Notes under the pieces: generated by a model
What the model was told of the DNA's origin: nothing
What the model saw: the letters and a program-made list of their open reading frames with translations, nothing else
The model's database searches: none
Part shown: positions 1 through 11,075 of the stretch, piece after piece
Position numbering within the stretch: the first letter of the stretch is position 1
Layout: each line of letters starts with the position of its first letter
Origin: Apium graveolens
Taxonomy: Eukaryota; Streptophyta; Magnoliopsida; Apiales; Apiaceae
Direction: 5' to 3'
DNA length: 64,000 nucleotides
NCBI RefSeq assembly: GCF_009905375.1
Contig: NC_133653.1
Location: forward strand, 84,856,079 to 84,920,078
Position numbers and translations under genes: made by a program

Positions 1-401
1 TGGCCAGATGAAGTCATATAACAAAACTACAAAACCCTCTCCTTCCCTCTTCTTAGCTACCGAATAAAATACAGAACACAGATTGTTCTCTGTCCATTCT
101 GAATATCAATTATCAAAACACTAGAAGTCATCGACTCATCGTGAAGATCGGATCATCTGTGCTTTACAATTCAGCAATTATAACACATGTATGGTTTAAA
201 GATTTCTATTCTAATTATTTTTTTAATAATATTGTAATTTACTATTTTTTTGTTATTATTTTTCAATTTAAGGATTTGATGTGAATAATTAGAGAATAAT
301 TGAGATTTGTTTTTGTAAAAAGTAGTATGTCTTTTATGATTTACTGATTTGGGATTGGTGACTAAAATTAATTGCATTATTTTGTTTGATGACTAGATAA
401 T

Positions 402-2250
402 TTGAAAATGAAGCGTAACCAGTTATCGGGGCATCAAAAAAGGCAAAAGAAATTGAAAGCGGCGGAAGCAGAGAAATTGCAAATGGGCTCTCTTGACAAG
501 TTTTTTGGGAAAAAAACAACTAATAGTGGTGATATTGGGGTTCCTATTGAGAATACAGATATTAGAAAAGAATATGAGAATGAAGCTACATATACTGAAT
601 TTGAGCAGGAGACTGAAACTGAGGAGCCAGAAACTCAAAATTTAAAAGATGGGCTTGTCGAGAATAATGTACAAGAGAATGAGAAAGAAATTTCAGATGT
701 TAGTATCAATTATGATCCTGGTACGTGGAAGAAAATTGATTAGTGGCTACGAGATTCATTGGTAAGAAAAGGACCTATCAGAATAATTTTAGAACATTTT
801 CCAAAAGATTGAAGAAATAGACATTTTTCTTCGGTGCATTACACTCGGATTCTACCTAATGGAGACAAACAAGATAGGAAGTGGCTTGTTTATTCACTCT
901 CAACAAACAAAGTCTTCTGTTTTTGTTGTATGTTATTTAAACATGATGTGGCCAAGACAAATTTTGCAGAAGATGGAATTGATGATTGGCACAATCTTGC
1001 TGCTAAGTTAAGATCTCATGAAAGTAGTAATGGTCATCTAGTAAATATGAGCGCTTGGATTGAGTTAGAAGTGCGGATGGAGAAAAATGAAACAATTGAT
1101 AAGATTGAACAAGATCGGATTAAAAAAGAGATAGAGCGCTGGAAAAAGGTCCTGGTTAGGATTATTGTTGTGGTCCAAACTCTTGCTTGCAATAATTTAG
1201 CATTTCGAGGAGATGAAGAGAAAATTGGTAAACGCAAGAATGGACTGTTCTGTAAATTCATTGAGATGCTTGCACAATTTGATCCAATAATGGAAGAGCA
1301 CGTCCGACTAGTCAAGGAAGGTACTTTACATACACATTACTTGAGCCATAAAATTTAAAATGATTTAATAATGGCATTGGAAAATGAGATCAAGGATTCA
1401 ATCATAAAAAAAATTCTAGAAGCAAGATACTTTTCTGTCATTTTGGATTGTACGCCAGAAGTAAGTTCTTACAACTTGAAGATATTGATATTGATATTGC
1501 ATTGTCAAGATTGGAAAGTTTAGAGAAACTGGTTATGACTCTTGTAAGAAGGAGGTAAAAGAGTTAGCTTTGGAGTTGGATATGGAGCCTGTGTTTCCTG
1601 AAAAGCGAAAAATTCATAGGCTTGTTCATTTTGATGATCTTGGGGTTACTGCAGCTGATGATGATCAGAACTTGAGTGCTGAACAAAAATTCAGAAGGTA
1701 TTATTTCTTGTATATTGTTGATCAAGGTGCTTTTCAACTCAAAGAACGGTTTAAACAGTTTCAAGATTATAAGGAAAAATTTGGGTTTTTATTTAACCTG
1801 AAGAAGCATTTATCTGGTGATGATGAGGGGTTAAAATCTTGTTGCATGAAACTTGAGGGATTTCTTAGACATGATATGCGATATGATATTGTTGGCGCAG
1901 AGTTGTTTAACGAGTTACTAGTGCTTCGAATGGTAATACCCGATGAGATAACAAAGGCAATAGATGTGCTTAATTATTTAAGTTCTAGTTCAAGTAAAAT
2001 AAATTATCCAAATGCTTGGATAGCTTATAGAATCATTATGACCATTCCTGTTACAGTGGTAGAGGCGGAAATGACATTTTCTAGATTGAAACTGATCAAA
2101 TCTTATCTCCGCTCTTCGATGTCTCAAGATAGACTTAATGGATTGGCTTTATTGTCTATTGAAAGTGATTTGGTAAGTTCTCTAGATTATAGCAAAATCA
2201 TAGAGAGATTCACATCTCAAAAGCCTAGAAAAAAGTTTCAAAATCAATAA
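402..2250 (+). pseudogene. hAT transposase relic (TTF-type zinc finger / ZMYM1-like), internally deleted
   Basis: This is a broken hAT-superfamily transposase of the zinc-finger MYM-like plant type. Segment 402-743 holds the basic N-terminus. Segment 834-1358 is in the same frame after two stops and carries a TTF-type zinc finger (VFCFCCMLF, then RSHESSNGHL) followed by DUF4371-like sequence. Near 1426-1450 the start of the DDE domain is visible (ARYFSVILDCTPEVS). The catalytic core then ends abruptly. Segment 1570-2250, in another frame, holds the C-terminal dimerisation region (AEMTFSRLKLIKSYLRSSM). Full-length relatives are roughly 750-850 residues, so most of the DDE/RNase H-like core is missing. 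I see this as an internal-deletion derivative that makes no active transposase. Family assignment rests on motif recognition only. Confidence 0.8.
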
Positions 2251-2494
2251 AGGTAAACTCATTTTTATAACTTTATTTTGACATTATTGTGTACTAGTAA
2301 TGATGACTGTTCTATATTCATGATACTACATCAATGGCTTGCAGGAGATTATTGCAGGAGGTTGAAAACTTGGATATTTAGCATACAAGAAATTCATTAT
2401 ATTCACTTGATACTTTAGATTCAAGTAAGTTTTCTTTTATACAATGAATATATCTTATTGTGATTTTTTGGTTATGAATACGGGGCACCATTTT

Positions 2495-2536
2495 TGAATC
2501 CCGCCTAGGGCACCCAAATACATAGGGTCGGCCCTG
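2495..2536 (-). repeat. Probable 3' terminal inverted repeat of the hAT element
   Basis: Read on the minus strand the segment begins CAGGGCCGACCC and continues into a stretch typical of plant hAT ends of this zinc-finger type. It lies about 290 bp behind the transposase relic, the expected place for the 3' end. The 8 bp outside it (2537-2544) would be the target duplication. The 5' end is not in the window, so the pairing cannot be tested here. Confidence 0.55.
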
Positions 2537-2544
2537 AAGACCAC

Positions 2545-3744
2545 GCACCAGCCTTTTGCTCCATTTAAACCACACACGAGACCTACCTTATGCTAAATTT
2601 CTTTTGCAAAGATTGAGATTCCTTTGGTTTCTTTTGTAATAAACAATCAACGAACACTCAACCCTGCCATTCCTCAATGATTTGCACAAACTGGTTTCTT
2701 TGTTCACCTGGGTCCCGCACTGTATCACTTCTTTTACTAGAGTATAGATTTTGGTTCCTTGTTTCTTTTGTTGAACAAATAAATAGACACATCCCTGGTT
2801 CCTTTTCTTTTAATAAACAATTAAACTCGAATGCATTTCTTTTAACTTTTAAATCAGAGTAAACCAAGTGACTGTGCATGCTTGTAAAATGGCCGACAAT
2901 TTTAGGATAGAAAATAAAATTAAACATTTGATATTAAATTAAATAAATAAACAAATGAGTTAGATTTCATTTATTTATTTATTTAAAGAATCAAACATTA
3001 ATTTATTTTTCCAAAATCAAATGTTGATCTTAAATTAAATAAATAAATGAATTGAATTCCATTTTTTCATTTAATAAAAAATCAGCCATTGATTTAAAAT
3101 AAATCTTGTAAATTCTCGAGTTGTACTTCTCTGTATCTTCAAGCCTTCTAATCTCCGGATTTTTGTACCTTAAAATATTTCCATACTTCTCGAGTACAAA
3201 AACCACTTAACAGTATATCTAAAAATAATACTCTATTTTCTTTCACGGAACACTGACGTCTAGTGCACGGGTCTAGTTCACAAACGACTAGTTCCGCTCT
3301 CAGGCCCTCGTATTATACCCGTACAAACCACTGTTAAGTCTTCTACCAAATATAACCAACTTCACTAGGAATCTTTGAGGTCTTCACACTGATCCTGATA
3401 ACTGCTTCGAATGACTCCAACTTTATTCCTCTGATGCCTAAACATATTAATGAAATTCATACGGATCACTATTGACGTCTTCTTCACTGCAACTAACAAA
3501 ACATTTTTTGTATAAGCCCAATGAACAATCTGTACTGATCCTAGTGGAACATAGATTATTTCAAAGTCCTTGTTCTATGTTGAGTTATCCAAACCAGTAT
3601 TGTTGAGTAATACATACAGCTTCAATCTTGCTCAATAGATATTCTTCGATTATTTTTGGAACTGATATATTCTATTAAATCATCCTTATTCCAAACGCTT
3701 TCAAAAATATTTTCGAGTCTTCAAAATGATTTTAAAGGTTAAAG
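2545..3744. other. Unassigned non-coding stretch, AT-rich, with degenerate tandem repeats
   Basis: No credible gene is present. Between about 2930 and 3100 an AT-rich unit (AAATTAAATAAATAAA followed by a T-rich half) recurs in two imperfect copies of about 95 bp and can fold back on itself. The part nearest 3744 appears continuous with 23276-23474 once the intervening copia element is removed, so it may be the inside of an old gypsy LTR. That last step is inference. Confidence 0.4.
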
Positions 3745-3749
3745 CGGAT

Positions 3750-4260
3750 TGTTAGATATAATTGATGATATCTGGACAGAAACTATTTGAAGTTCTTATT
3801 AGGACTTATATCAGTATTTATTGGAGAGTGATGTCCTCAGTACTTATATCAGTACTTGATGATCAGAAGATGATGTCATCAGTATTTTTCCCTTCAATAG
3901 ATATTCGAGAAGGAAAAGGAAAGCAGAAATCCAAGGCGGTGAAGGACTTTATCTCAGAAGCAATCATACATGAATATGTAATAGGTTTCCTTATTGTAAT
4001 AGAATATGATTCCTTATTGATTGTGTAACTATGCTCTATATAAAGCACAGATTAGGTTCATGTTATAAGCATTGTGAACATCGTTATATCATTCACATAA
4101 CCTAGCAGCTTTCAAGGATATTTGTTTATCCTTTTGAGAGAGTACGTTTGCAATTTGTTTATATCTGTTAATGTAAAAACTATTGATTTTATTGAAGCTT
4201 TATCGAATTATTTGTATAAACTGTATTCACCCCCCTCTATAGTTGATTACGGACCTAACA
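3750..4260 (+). repeat. 5' LTR of the SIRE-like element
   Basis: It starts TGTTAG and ends CTAACA, directly followed by the primer-binding site. A TATA box (TATATAAA) lies at 4037-4044. U3 carries repeated short words (TATATCAGTA and GATGTCATCAGTA, two to three copies each at 3805-3890) that could be enhancer repeats. The left flank 3745-3749 is the target duplication. Confidence 0.95.
4037..4044 (+). promoter_or_regulatory. TATA box of the SIRE-like 5' LTR
   Basis: TATATAAA about 215 bp before the LTR end. It is conserved in the 3' LTR at 23049-23056, which supports it as the U3 core promoter. Confidence 0.65.
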
Positions 4261-4262
4261 AT

Positions 4263-4274
4263 TGGTATCAGAGC
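4263..4274 (+). promoter_or_regulatory. Primer-binding site, initiator tRNA-Met
   Basis: TGGTATCAGAGC lies 2 bp after the LTR end. It is complementary to the 3' end of plant initiator tRNA-Met and is where minus-strand DNA synthesis would begin. Confidence 0.9.
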
Positions 4275-4320
4275 TTGCTATTGACATACAAACAGTTTAA
4301 GATCTGAAAATCAATCTTTA

Positions 4321-6347
4321 ATGGTAGATAAAGTAGCACCACAGAATCCACGACCACCACCCTCAACCACATCACGGATTAACAGCAACATGAGTAGATA
4401 TGAAGCCATTAAGGTGCCAATCCTGAAGATACATGAATATCCAATTTGGAAATTCAGGATGGCTATGTGCTTGGAAGCCACAGATCCTGAATATCTAGGC
4501 AGGATTTATGATGGTCCTCATAAACCAATGAAGGTAGTTGTTTTTGTTGTAGGAGAACCAGAAAAGATGGTTGACAAAGAAAGGAAGGACTACTCTCCTA
4601 AATATATTTCATCTATTAAGAAGGATGCAAAATTCAGACACATCTTGCACAACAGACTTGATAGTGTTATGTCCAATAGGGTTATTGGATGTAAGAAAGC
4701 AAAAGAGATATGAGATGCTTTAGAAGTAAATTGTCAAGGCACAACTGCTATCAAGAAGAATAAGGGGACATTACTTACTCAAGAATATGAGCACTTTGAC
4801 TCAAGAGATAATGAGTCCTTAACTGAGATCTATGACAGATTTCAGAAGCTGTTGAATGACCTGTCTTTCATCGACAAGGAATATGATTTCGACTACTTGC
4901 TCTCCCTGAAAAGTGGGACTTTAAGGTCACATCAATTAGGGATAACTATCAATTTGATGACACACCTCTAGATGAGATCTATGAAATACTGAAAACTCAA
5001 AAACTAGAGATAGAGCAAAGAAGCGAGAGAAAATGATCCAAGTCTAGACCAGTTGCACTCAAAGTTGAAGAGAAGTCAAAGGAGAAAGCTAGGAGAAAAG
5101 GCTACTCCAAAGGAAAAGCTATAATTACAAAGTCAGATACAAAATCATCAAACTCTGATGATGACTTAAATACTGATAATGAATAAAATACTAATAGTGA
5201 TCATGAAAACAATGAAAACATGGAACAAATGACTGCTCTATCGGTTAAAAGCTTCAAGAAGATGGTCTATAGGAACTTCAAAAAAGGGAGAAGATTTTCC
5301 AGAAAAGGTTCCAGTTCCACAAACTCTGATAGGAGGAACAACAGAAGAAGTACTAACTGGAAGGAATCAAAATCTAGAAAACTTGACAAGTCAAAGGAAA
5401 GATGCTACAACTGTGATAGAATTGGACACTTTGCAGCTGACTGTAGATAACCCAAAGCTGAGAAGAAATAAGCCTTAATCTCAAAAAAGAAAAACTGGGA
5501 TGATTCATCAGATTTAGATGATGGGGTCAATTATGCTCTCATGGAAAATGCTGATACTGAGGCTGACAATGTTGAATTAAAGGCTTCAGACTACTTTTGC
5601 TTTTGATACTGATGATATTTTTGAATTAAGATTATTTCTTAAATTTCAGCATGATAGTTATAGGGATCAAACCTTAGAGAATAATAGAGTAAAGAGTGAA
5701 AACTTAGAGTTGAAGAAAAGGAATGATCACCTAGAAATTGAGTTGCTTTCCATGTTAGAAATTCGAAAAGAAAGAGATAATGTTGTTTATATTAAAGAAA
5801 AACTGTTAGAAAAGCATGTTTATCTAGAAATTGAGTTAGCTAAAGAAAGAGAGGTTATTTAACTTTGGATTAACTCAGAAAAAAACTACTCAGGAAATTT
5901 TAGAGAATGGTTGTTGTGGATAAGGAATAGGATATGTTAATAGATCTAATTCTGATAAGGAAATGAAAAAGAAACTGAGAAAAGAAACCCAGAAAATACT
6001 GATACTAAGGTCAAACTGAACAAGGTTCATTTGAAGACCATTAAGTTTAATCCAAGTGGTGATGCTATTAAATCAGTTAATGAGGTAGGTTCAACCTCAG
6101 CACCTAGATCAAACTTAATTACTGATAAAAGTGAACAAGTTCAAACAAAACCAGTAAATATTGGTTGAATGACTCAAAAACAGCTCAAGCAAAAGCTGAA
6201 GGATTTACACATGAAAGACAAGGAAAAAAGGCCAAGGAAAAATAGAAATGGCAAGGTAGGTGTTAATAAAAATGGTAATCATGTAACTCATCCCAAAGCA
6301 CCTAGAAAGGCATATTTAAATGGTGGTAGTACTAATCATCTTGCTAA
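4321..6347 (+). pseudogene. gag: gag and gag-protease linker of the SIRE-like element (left part)
   Basis: The frame opens with ATG at 4321 and reads a copia gag N-terminus up to a stop at 4713. Similar sequence continues past it: a UBN2-type capsid stretch near 4768-4860 (TLLTQEYEHFDSRDNESLTE). A zinc knuckle CYNCDRIGHFAADC lies at 5403-5444 in another frame. A lysine/glutamate-rich, probably coiled-coil linker follows at 5640-5860. The last readable piece (6169-6347) ends in STNHLA exactly where the nested copia element interrupts it; the frame resumes at 14295. Gag would form the virus-like particle and bind RNA. Several stops and frameshifts make it non-functional. Confidence 0.85.
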
Positions 6348-7936
6348 TGAAAGGAATATGTCCTAAGTCCAATCATGTATTAGGATTTAGGAATAACTCT
6401 TTATGTAATCTGTTTTGATTTCATTGATTTTAATAAAAGATTTGTTTTGTTTTTATTACGGGCTCTATCTATTTAAGTGTTTAAATAAGATATACCATAG
6501 TTTAAAGTAAAGCTTTTTATGGATTATGATGAGATCATAATAGTGAGACCTAAAAAGATGATAACTCTAAACTTAAATAGTTCCTGGTCATAGGATTACT
6601 AACCGGTAATTAATAATCCGCAAAGATCGGTACATACTATGCTTGCTTCATTATGAAGGATGTCTGTTCTCATAGACATTTGTGTGGTGACACTATAGCT
6701 AGTATGTAGGTGCTTATTATGGAATAAGTTCACTGAACATGACTCGCACAGCTGAACAACTGATGGAGTTCACTCACGTGTCAACAGTTGTTCACATAGT
6801 GATAGTTGTACAAGTTTCATTAGATTGAGGTCATCATAGTCATCTTGTGTACACTGAACTATGCTTTGGTTTAGTTCTTAGTCTCCAGGGACAATTATTA
6901 GGGCTCTACTGGGTATAGGAATTTGTACACGAAGATAGTGTATGATCAATAAAAGATCTACCCAAAGGAGTTTCTAATTTGCATAGAACTACGCATAGTA
7001 AATGGTAAGCAAGTGATTGAATTAGATAGGCTTGACACGAGATCCACGCCTTGTATTTAATCGGGACATTGTAGGGTAGAAGGAGTTTATTGTACGGTAA
7101 CTATTCACTGAATAGGTTCTTGGTATTCTAAGCAGTGAATTCATATTATCCGGATAGTCGCGATATGCTGAGAAGTATCCCTCACGATGTAGAATAAATG
7201 TGATTAATTAATTAATCATATTTAATAAATTAGAGAATTTATATAAATAATGATAAAATAGTTTTATTATTATTTATTTCTACTACCGGCTTAATATTGA
7301 ACCTACAGGGTCACACCATAAAAAGAGAATGATTTTATGGTGGAGGAATTAATTAATAATGGCTAATAATTATTTATTTGTGAAATAAATAATTAATTGG
7401 CAAATTTAATAATTGATTAAATGAGATTTAATTGATTATAAAATTAATTAAGAAAAGTTCTTAATATTATTAATTAAGGATTTAATTTTTGGAAATTAAA
7501 TCAAGAGAGAGAATTATTTCTAAAGTGTTTAGAAAAAGGATTAATAATTAAAAGGTGTTTTAATTATTAATGAGAATAATAAATGGGATAATAATAATAA
7601 TATTTATGGGAAAATTTCAGCTGAAAATTTTGCCTATAAATACACTATTATAGACCCTATTTTTATTCTAACCCGAGAACCCCAAAACCCAAAAAGTTTG
7701 GAAAAGCCAATTCTCTCCACCTCCTTCCTCCTCCTTAACATCGTTTTCTTGGTGGATACCGGTGGAGTGCTTCACACTTGAGGAGCAACTGCTAAGGATC
7801 TCTGATCGTTGTCTCTGAATTATTTTAAAGGTTAGATTTGATCCCCCTATGTTTTTGCTACGCTTTATATGCTTTAATTTGGATTTTGTATGGTTAAAAG
7901 TGTTTTACCATGCCCCGCTGCGTTTAAAATCCAACA
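6348..7936 (+). repeat. 5' LTR of the nested copia element
   Basis: It runs from TGAAAGG to CCAACA and ends at the primer-binding site. A TATA box (TATAAATA) lies at 7635-7642. Compared with the 3' LTR it lacks an 81-bp block near 6970. Confidence 0.93.
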
Positions 7937-7937
7937 A

Positions 7938-7949
7938 TGGTATCAGAGC
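7938..7949 (+). promoter_or_regulatory. Primer-binding site of the nested copia element
   Basis: TGGTATCAGAGC, initiator tRNA-Met type, one base after the LTR. Confidence 0.9.
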
Positions 7950-8225
7950 ATAGGTTGTATGTATATAGATCTGTGGTAAAATTTTCAGAATTTTATGTGC
8001 TTGTATGAATTAATTATGATTTTTACAAGTTATATCATGAATTAATTTTGTCTGATGAGAAATCATTTCTCAGAATAATTTTGAATGTTGATCTGGATTC
8101 TACAAGTGTTGTAGATCGTCTGGGTATTTTTTTCATAATTTTATGATGTATAGATTTTTTATTATTAATTTTTGAAGTTGTTTCAATTAAAATTCGTAAT
8201 TAAATAAGTATAAATATATGTATAT

Positions 8226-8266
8226 AAAGTATATATATATATGTTTATATATATATATATATATAT
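8226..8266. repeat. (TA)n microsatellite in the leader
   Basis: An interrupted run of TA dinucleotides in the untranslated leader of the nested element. Confidence 0.8.
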
Positions 8267-8404
8267 GTGTTTGTATTGTCTGTGTTGTCTGCAAAGCAAA
8301 GCATAGGTACAGACATGTCAGGCGGCTATCAGGTCTGGCGGCACGGAATTCCATGGGCGGCGGCGGCTGCTGAGAAAGAAAAAAAAGAAAAAAAGAAAAA
8401 GGGG

Positions 8405-8545
8405 TGTAACGCATTTCGGGAATGCGTTACACACACCTGTGGTGCATTCACGGAATGCGTTACACCTTTTAATTGGTTAAAAGGGTTGTAACGCATCACC
8501 GGAATGCGTTACAGGGCTTGTAACACGTTCCTGTAAAGCGTTACA
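8405..8545 (+). repeat. Array of GTAACGCAT/ATGCGTTAC hairpins in the retroelement leader
   Basis: Four inverted repeats based on the same word lie head to tail. 8405-8415 pairs with 8421-8431 (11 bp perfect, loop of 5). 8444-8449 pairs with 8453-8458. 8487-8496 pairs with 8504-8513 (10 bp perfect). 8519-8524 pairs with 8540-8545. Between the second and third is a separate 8-bp hairpin at 8465-8484 (CCTTTTAA/TTAAAAGG). The array lies in transcribed leader between primer site and gag, so it would fold in the genomic RNA. Function is unknown; packaging, dimerisation or translational control are possible. Confidence 0.75.
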
Positions 8546-9269
8546 GCCCGACTGTCCATATTAAAATTGATTTTCTGGGAGTTTCGTAACTCCGTTTTAG
8601 GCATACAATATACCGTTGGATTCGTTTTTCCAGGACGAATCTAATGGAGTGATAAATTTTAGTTTATATAAAAGTTTTTGAACTGTTTATATTTCCATGA
8701 AGTGTTTTAAAGATGTTTTTGACTGTTTTAGTTGCTTTTAAATGCTTCGTGTGATACATAGAGATGTATAATGCTTAGACAAATGTGCTAGATGTTATAA
8801 CATGCCTACCTTGATGTTTATTCATGTAGATATATGTGATATATTCTTAGTTTATCATGCGTTGATAGATTTAGGTGAACTTAAATGAACATAAGGCGTT
8901 TGTTAGACAACCTAGTATAGTGAAATTGTTTCATAACCTTAATAATAATATTATGAATACAATCATGAGATTCTTGTGTTTATGAAACACGTAATTGAAT
9001 ATAAATTTTCGATATGAGAGAAAGGATGATTCTGTCAACAACAGATTTCTATCTGTAAGAAAGGGTTATTAAGTGACGCCTCTTGACAATGCTCCACCCG
9101 ATCTGGGAATCATCTGATTATTGATTATTGATTTGAAATATTTAATTTAAAAGGAAGAATCTCTTTATAATATGATTATGATTGTAACGTAATATAATCC
9201 CTCTAAAATTAAATAATATCAAGTAGTAATTGGCCAATGATACAACGGGCTTGTGTCGGTCATAGCCTT

Positions 9270-9640
9270 CCAACATAATAGAAAGTAGTTCTTATTTTTA
9301 AATCATTGTCGTTCTGTGCCACAGCCGAGGGCTTTGATTTCGAAATAAGAAATACTTGTCTATTACATAGAGATGTGTACATTGAATAAGAATCTAAAGG
9401 TCGTTACGTGCCACAGCCGTGGGCCTTTGGGGACTGATTCAATTGTACGGAATGTTGGGTTAGACTTGACTTAGAATATTGAGTTTGTCGTGCCACAGCC
9501 GTGACTCAATTATTCAAGAGACTAAAGTTTGATTAGGGAATAACATTAGATGTAATTGACAAGAGTTGTCTGCCTATTGAACATTACATGGCGTTTCGTG
9601 CCACAGCTGGGGTTGTGTAATGGAATGTAGGATCCCTATT
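9270..9640 (+). repeat. Four leader hairpins with different stems and one conserved loop
   Basis: The loop word GTGCCACAGC recurs at about 9316, 9408, 9490 and 9598. Each copy is enclosed by inverted repeats that are not shared between copies. Examples are 9283-9297 with 9343-9357 (15 bp, one mismatch) plus 9300-9305 with 9335-9340; AAAGG with CCTTT plus ACATTGAAT with ATTCAATTGT around copy 2; TTGAGT with ACTCAA around copy 3; CATTACA with TGTAATG around copy 4. Different stems holding the same loop indicate selection on RNA structure rather than a simple tandem repeat. It lies 170-520 bp before the gag start. Confidence 0.7.
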
Positions 9641-9812
9641 CCCACTAGCATTATGAATGCTTAATTTTTCACGTAGGGGGTTGAATAAATTAGGTAAACT
9701 AGTGGGAGCCACTTATGAATAAATATCCGATTCATATAGTGTTTTGAAATGAAATCGAATATTTGCTAAGTGTTGTTATGTGTTTATCATTTACAGATTT
9801 ACTTTGTACGTT

Positions 9813-11075
9813 ATGTCTTCTGCACTATCACTCAGGAGCATACTAGATGCTCACAAATTGACTGGTCCTAATTATGCTGACTGGCTTCGAAACTTGAGAA
9901 TTGTTCTCAGGATTGAGAAGCTGGAATACGTGATTGACTCACCTAAGCCTACTGAACCTGCTAGTGATGCACATAATGATGAACATGTTGTGTATCGTAA
10001 GTGGATAGATGATGCAAATGTTGTTCAATGCATCATGCTAGCTTCCATGAACATTGAGCTACAGAAGCAACATGAGCATATGGATGCTCACACTATCCTC
10101 ATGCATCTACAAGAGTTGTATGATGTGGCAGGGATGACAGCTCGATATGAGATATCGAAGGAGTTGTTCGGTTGTAGGATGTCCGAGGGATCATCTGTGA
10201 ATGACCATGTACTTAAGATGATCAATTTGATTGAACGTCTTGGACAACTTGGTTTTGCCATGGATGGGGAGCTGAGCCAAGACTTGGTCTTGCAATCGCT
10301 TCCGAGTTCGTTCTCGCAGTTTGTTGTGAACTTTCACATGAATAAGTTGGATGTCAGCCTGCCTGAACTCCATAACATGTTGAAGACTGCGAAATCAAAT
10401 TTTCCCCCTGAGAAGAGTTCTGTTCTTCTAATTGGTGAAGGTTCCAATCCTAAGAAAAGGAAGAGGAACTCTTCCAAGAAGAAGAAAGTAGGTGAGAAAA
10501 CCCCGGTTCCACCAAAAGCTGAAGACCCCAAGAGCAAAGTTGTTTGCTTTCACTGTAACAAGGTGGGGCACTGGAAGAGGAACTGCAAGGTTTACCTTGC
10601 AGAATTGAAGAAGAAGAAGGGTAGTGAGACTACCGCTTCTGATTCAGGTATGTTCATGATAGAAGTGAATATGTCATTAAATCAAATTGCTACTTGGGTA
10701 TTAGATACCGCCTGTGGTTCTCAAATCTGCAATTTATTGCAGGGACCAAGGAGAAGTAGGACTCTTGAGGAAGAGGAGGTGATTCTACTGATGGGAAATG
10801 GAGCAAGAGTTGCTGCTGAAGATGTAGAATCATTTCATTTATATATGCCTATGGGCAAGACTATTGTTTTAAATAATTGTTATTTTGTTCCCTCGATTGT
10901 GAGGAATATTATTCCCATGTTAGACTTGGCTGGATTTTCATTTATTATTGAGAATAATGAATGTTCTATTCTTAGAGATAATATTCTTTATGGACGTGGT
11001 ACTTTAAATAATGGTCTGTATATATGTGACATGATTTACTTCAGATTGAACAAACTAATAAAAGAAAAGGGATGA
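9813..11075 (+). CDS. gag: Gag-protease polyprotein of the nested copia element (open frame)
   Basis: An uninterrupted frame of 420 residues from ATG 9813; an in-frame ATG at 9780 adds 11 residues, but the copia gag motif starts with MSSALSLRS, so I prefer 9813. Residues about 1-200 are a UBN2-type capsid domain (LTGPNYADWLRNLR near the start). A strongly basic stretch (KKRKRNSSKKKK) follows. A CCHC zinc knuckle CFHCNKVGHWKRNC lies at residues 245-258. An aspartic protease begins near residue 295 with WVLDTACGSQIC (catalytic D298); the usual D-T/S-G is D-T-A here, which may reduce activity. The frame ends soon after the protease, before the pre-integrase region. The protein would form capsids and bind RNA. 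It is the only long intact frame in the window. Confidence 0.82.
   Translation: MSSALSLRSILDAHKLTGPNYADWLRNLRIVLRIEKLEYVIDSPKPTEPASDAHNDEHVVYRKWIDDANVVQCIMLASMNIELQKQHEHMDAHTILMHLQELYDVAGMTARYEISKELFGCRMSEGSSVNDHVLKMINLIERLGQLGFAMDGELSQDLVLQSLPSSFSQFVVNFHMNKLDVSLPELHNMLKTAKSNFPPEKSSVLLIGEGSNPKKRKRNSSKKKKVGEKTPVPPKAEDPKSKVVCFHCNKVGHWKRNCKVYLAELKKKKGSETTASDSGMFMIEVNMSLNQIATWVLDTACGSQICNLLQGPRRSRTLEEEEVILLMGNGARVAAEDVESFHLYMPMGKTIVLNNCYFVPSIVRNIIPMLDLAGFSFIIENNECSILRDNILYGRGTLNNGLYICDMIYFRLNKLIKEKG

Noticed and set aside
4263..4274. tRNA-Met gene
   Set aside because: TGGTATCAGAGC here, at 7938 and at 35029 is a primer-binding site next to an LTR end. The rest of a tRNA is absent.
8187..8491. 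Small frames around the hairpin array and (TA)n tract, both strands
   Set aside because: Simple-sequence and hairpin content in an untranslated leader; no domain.
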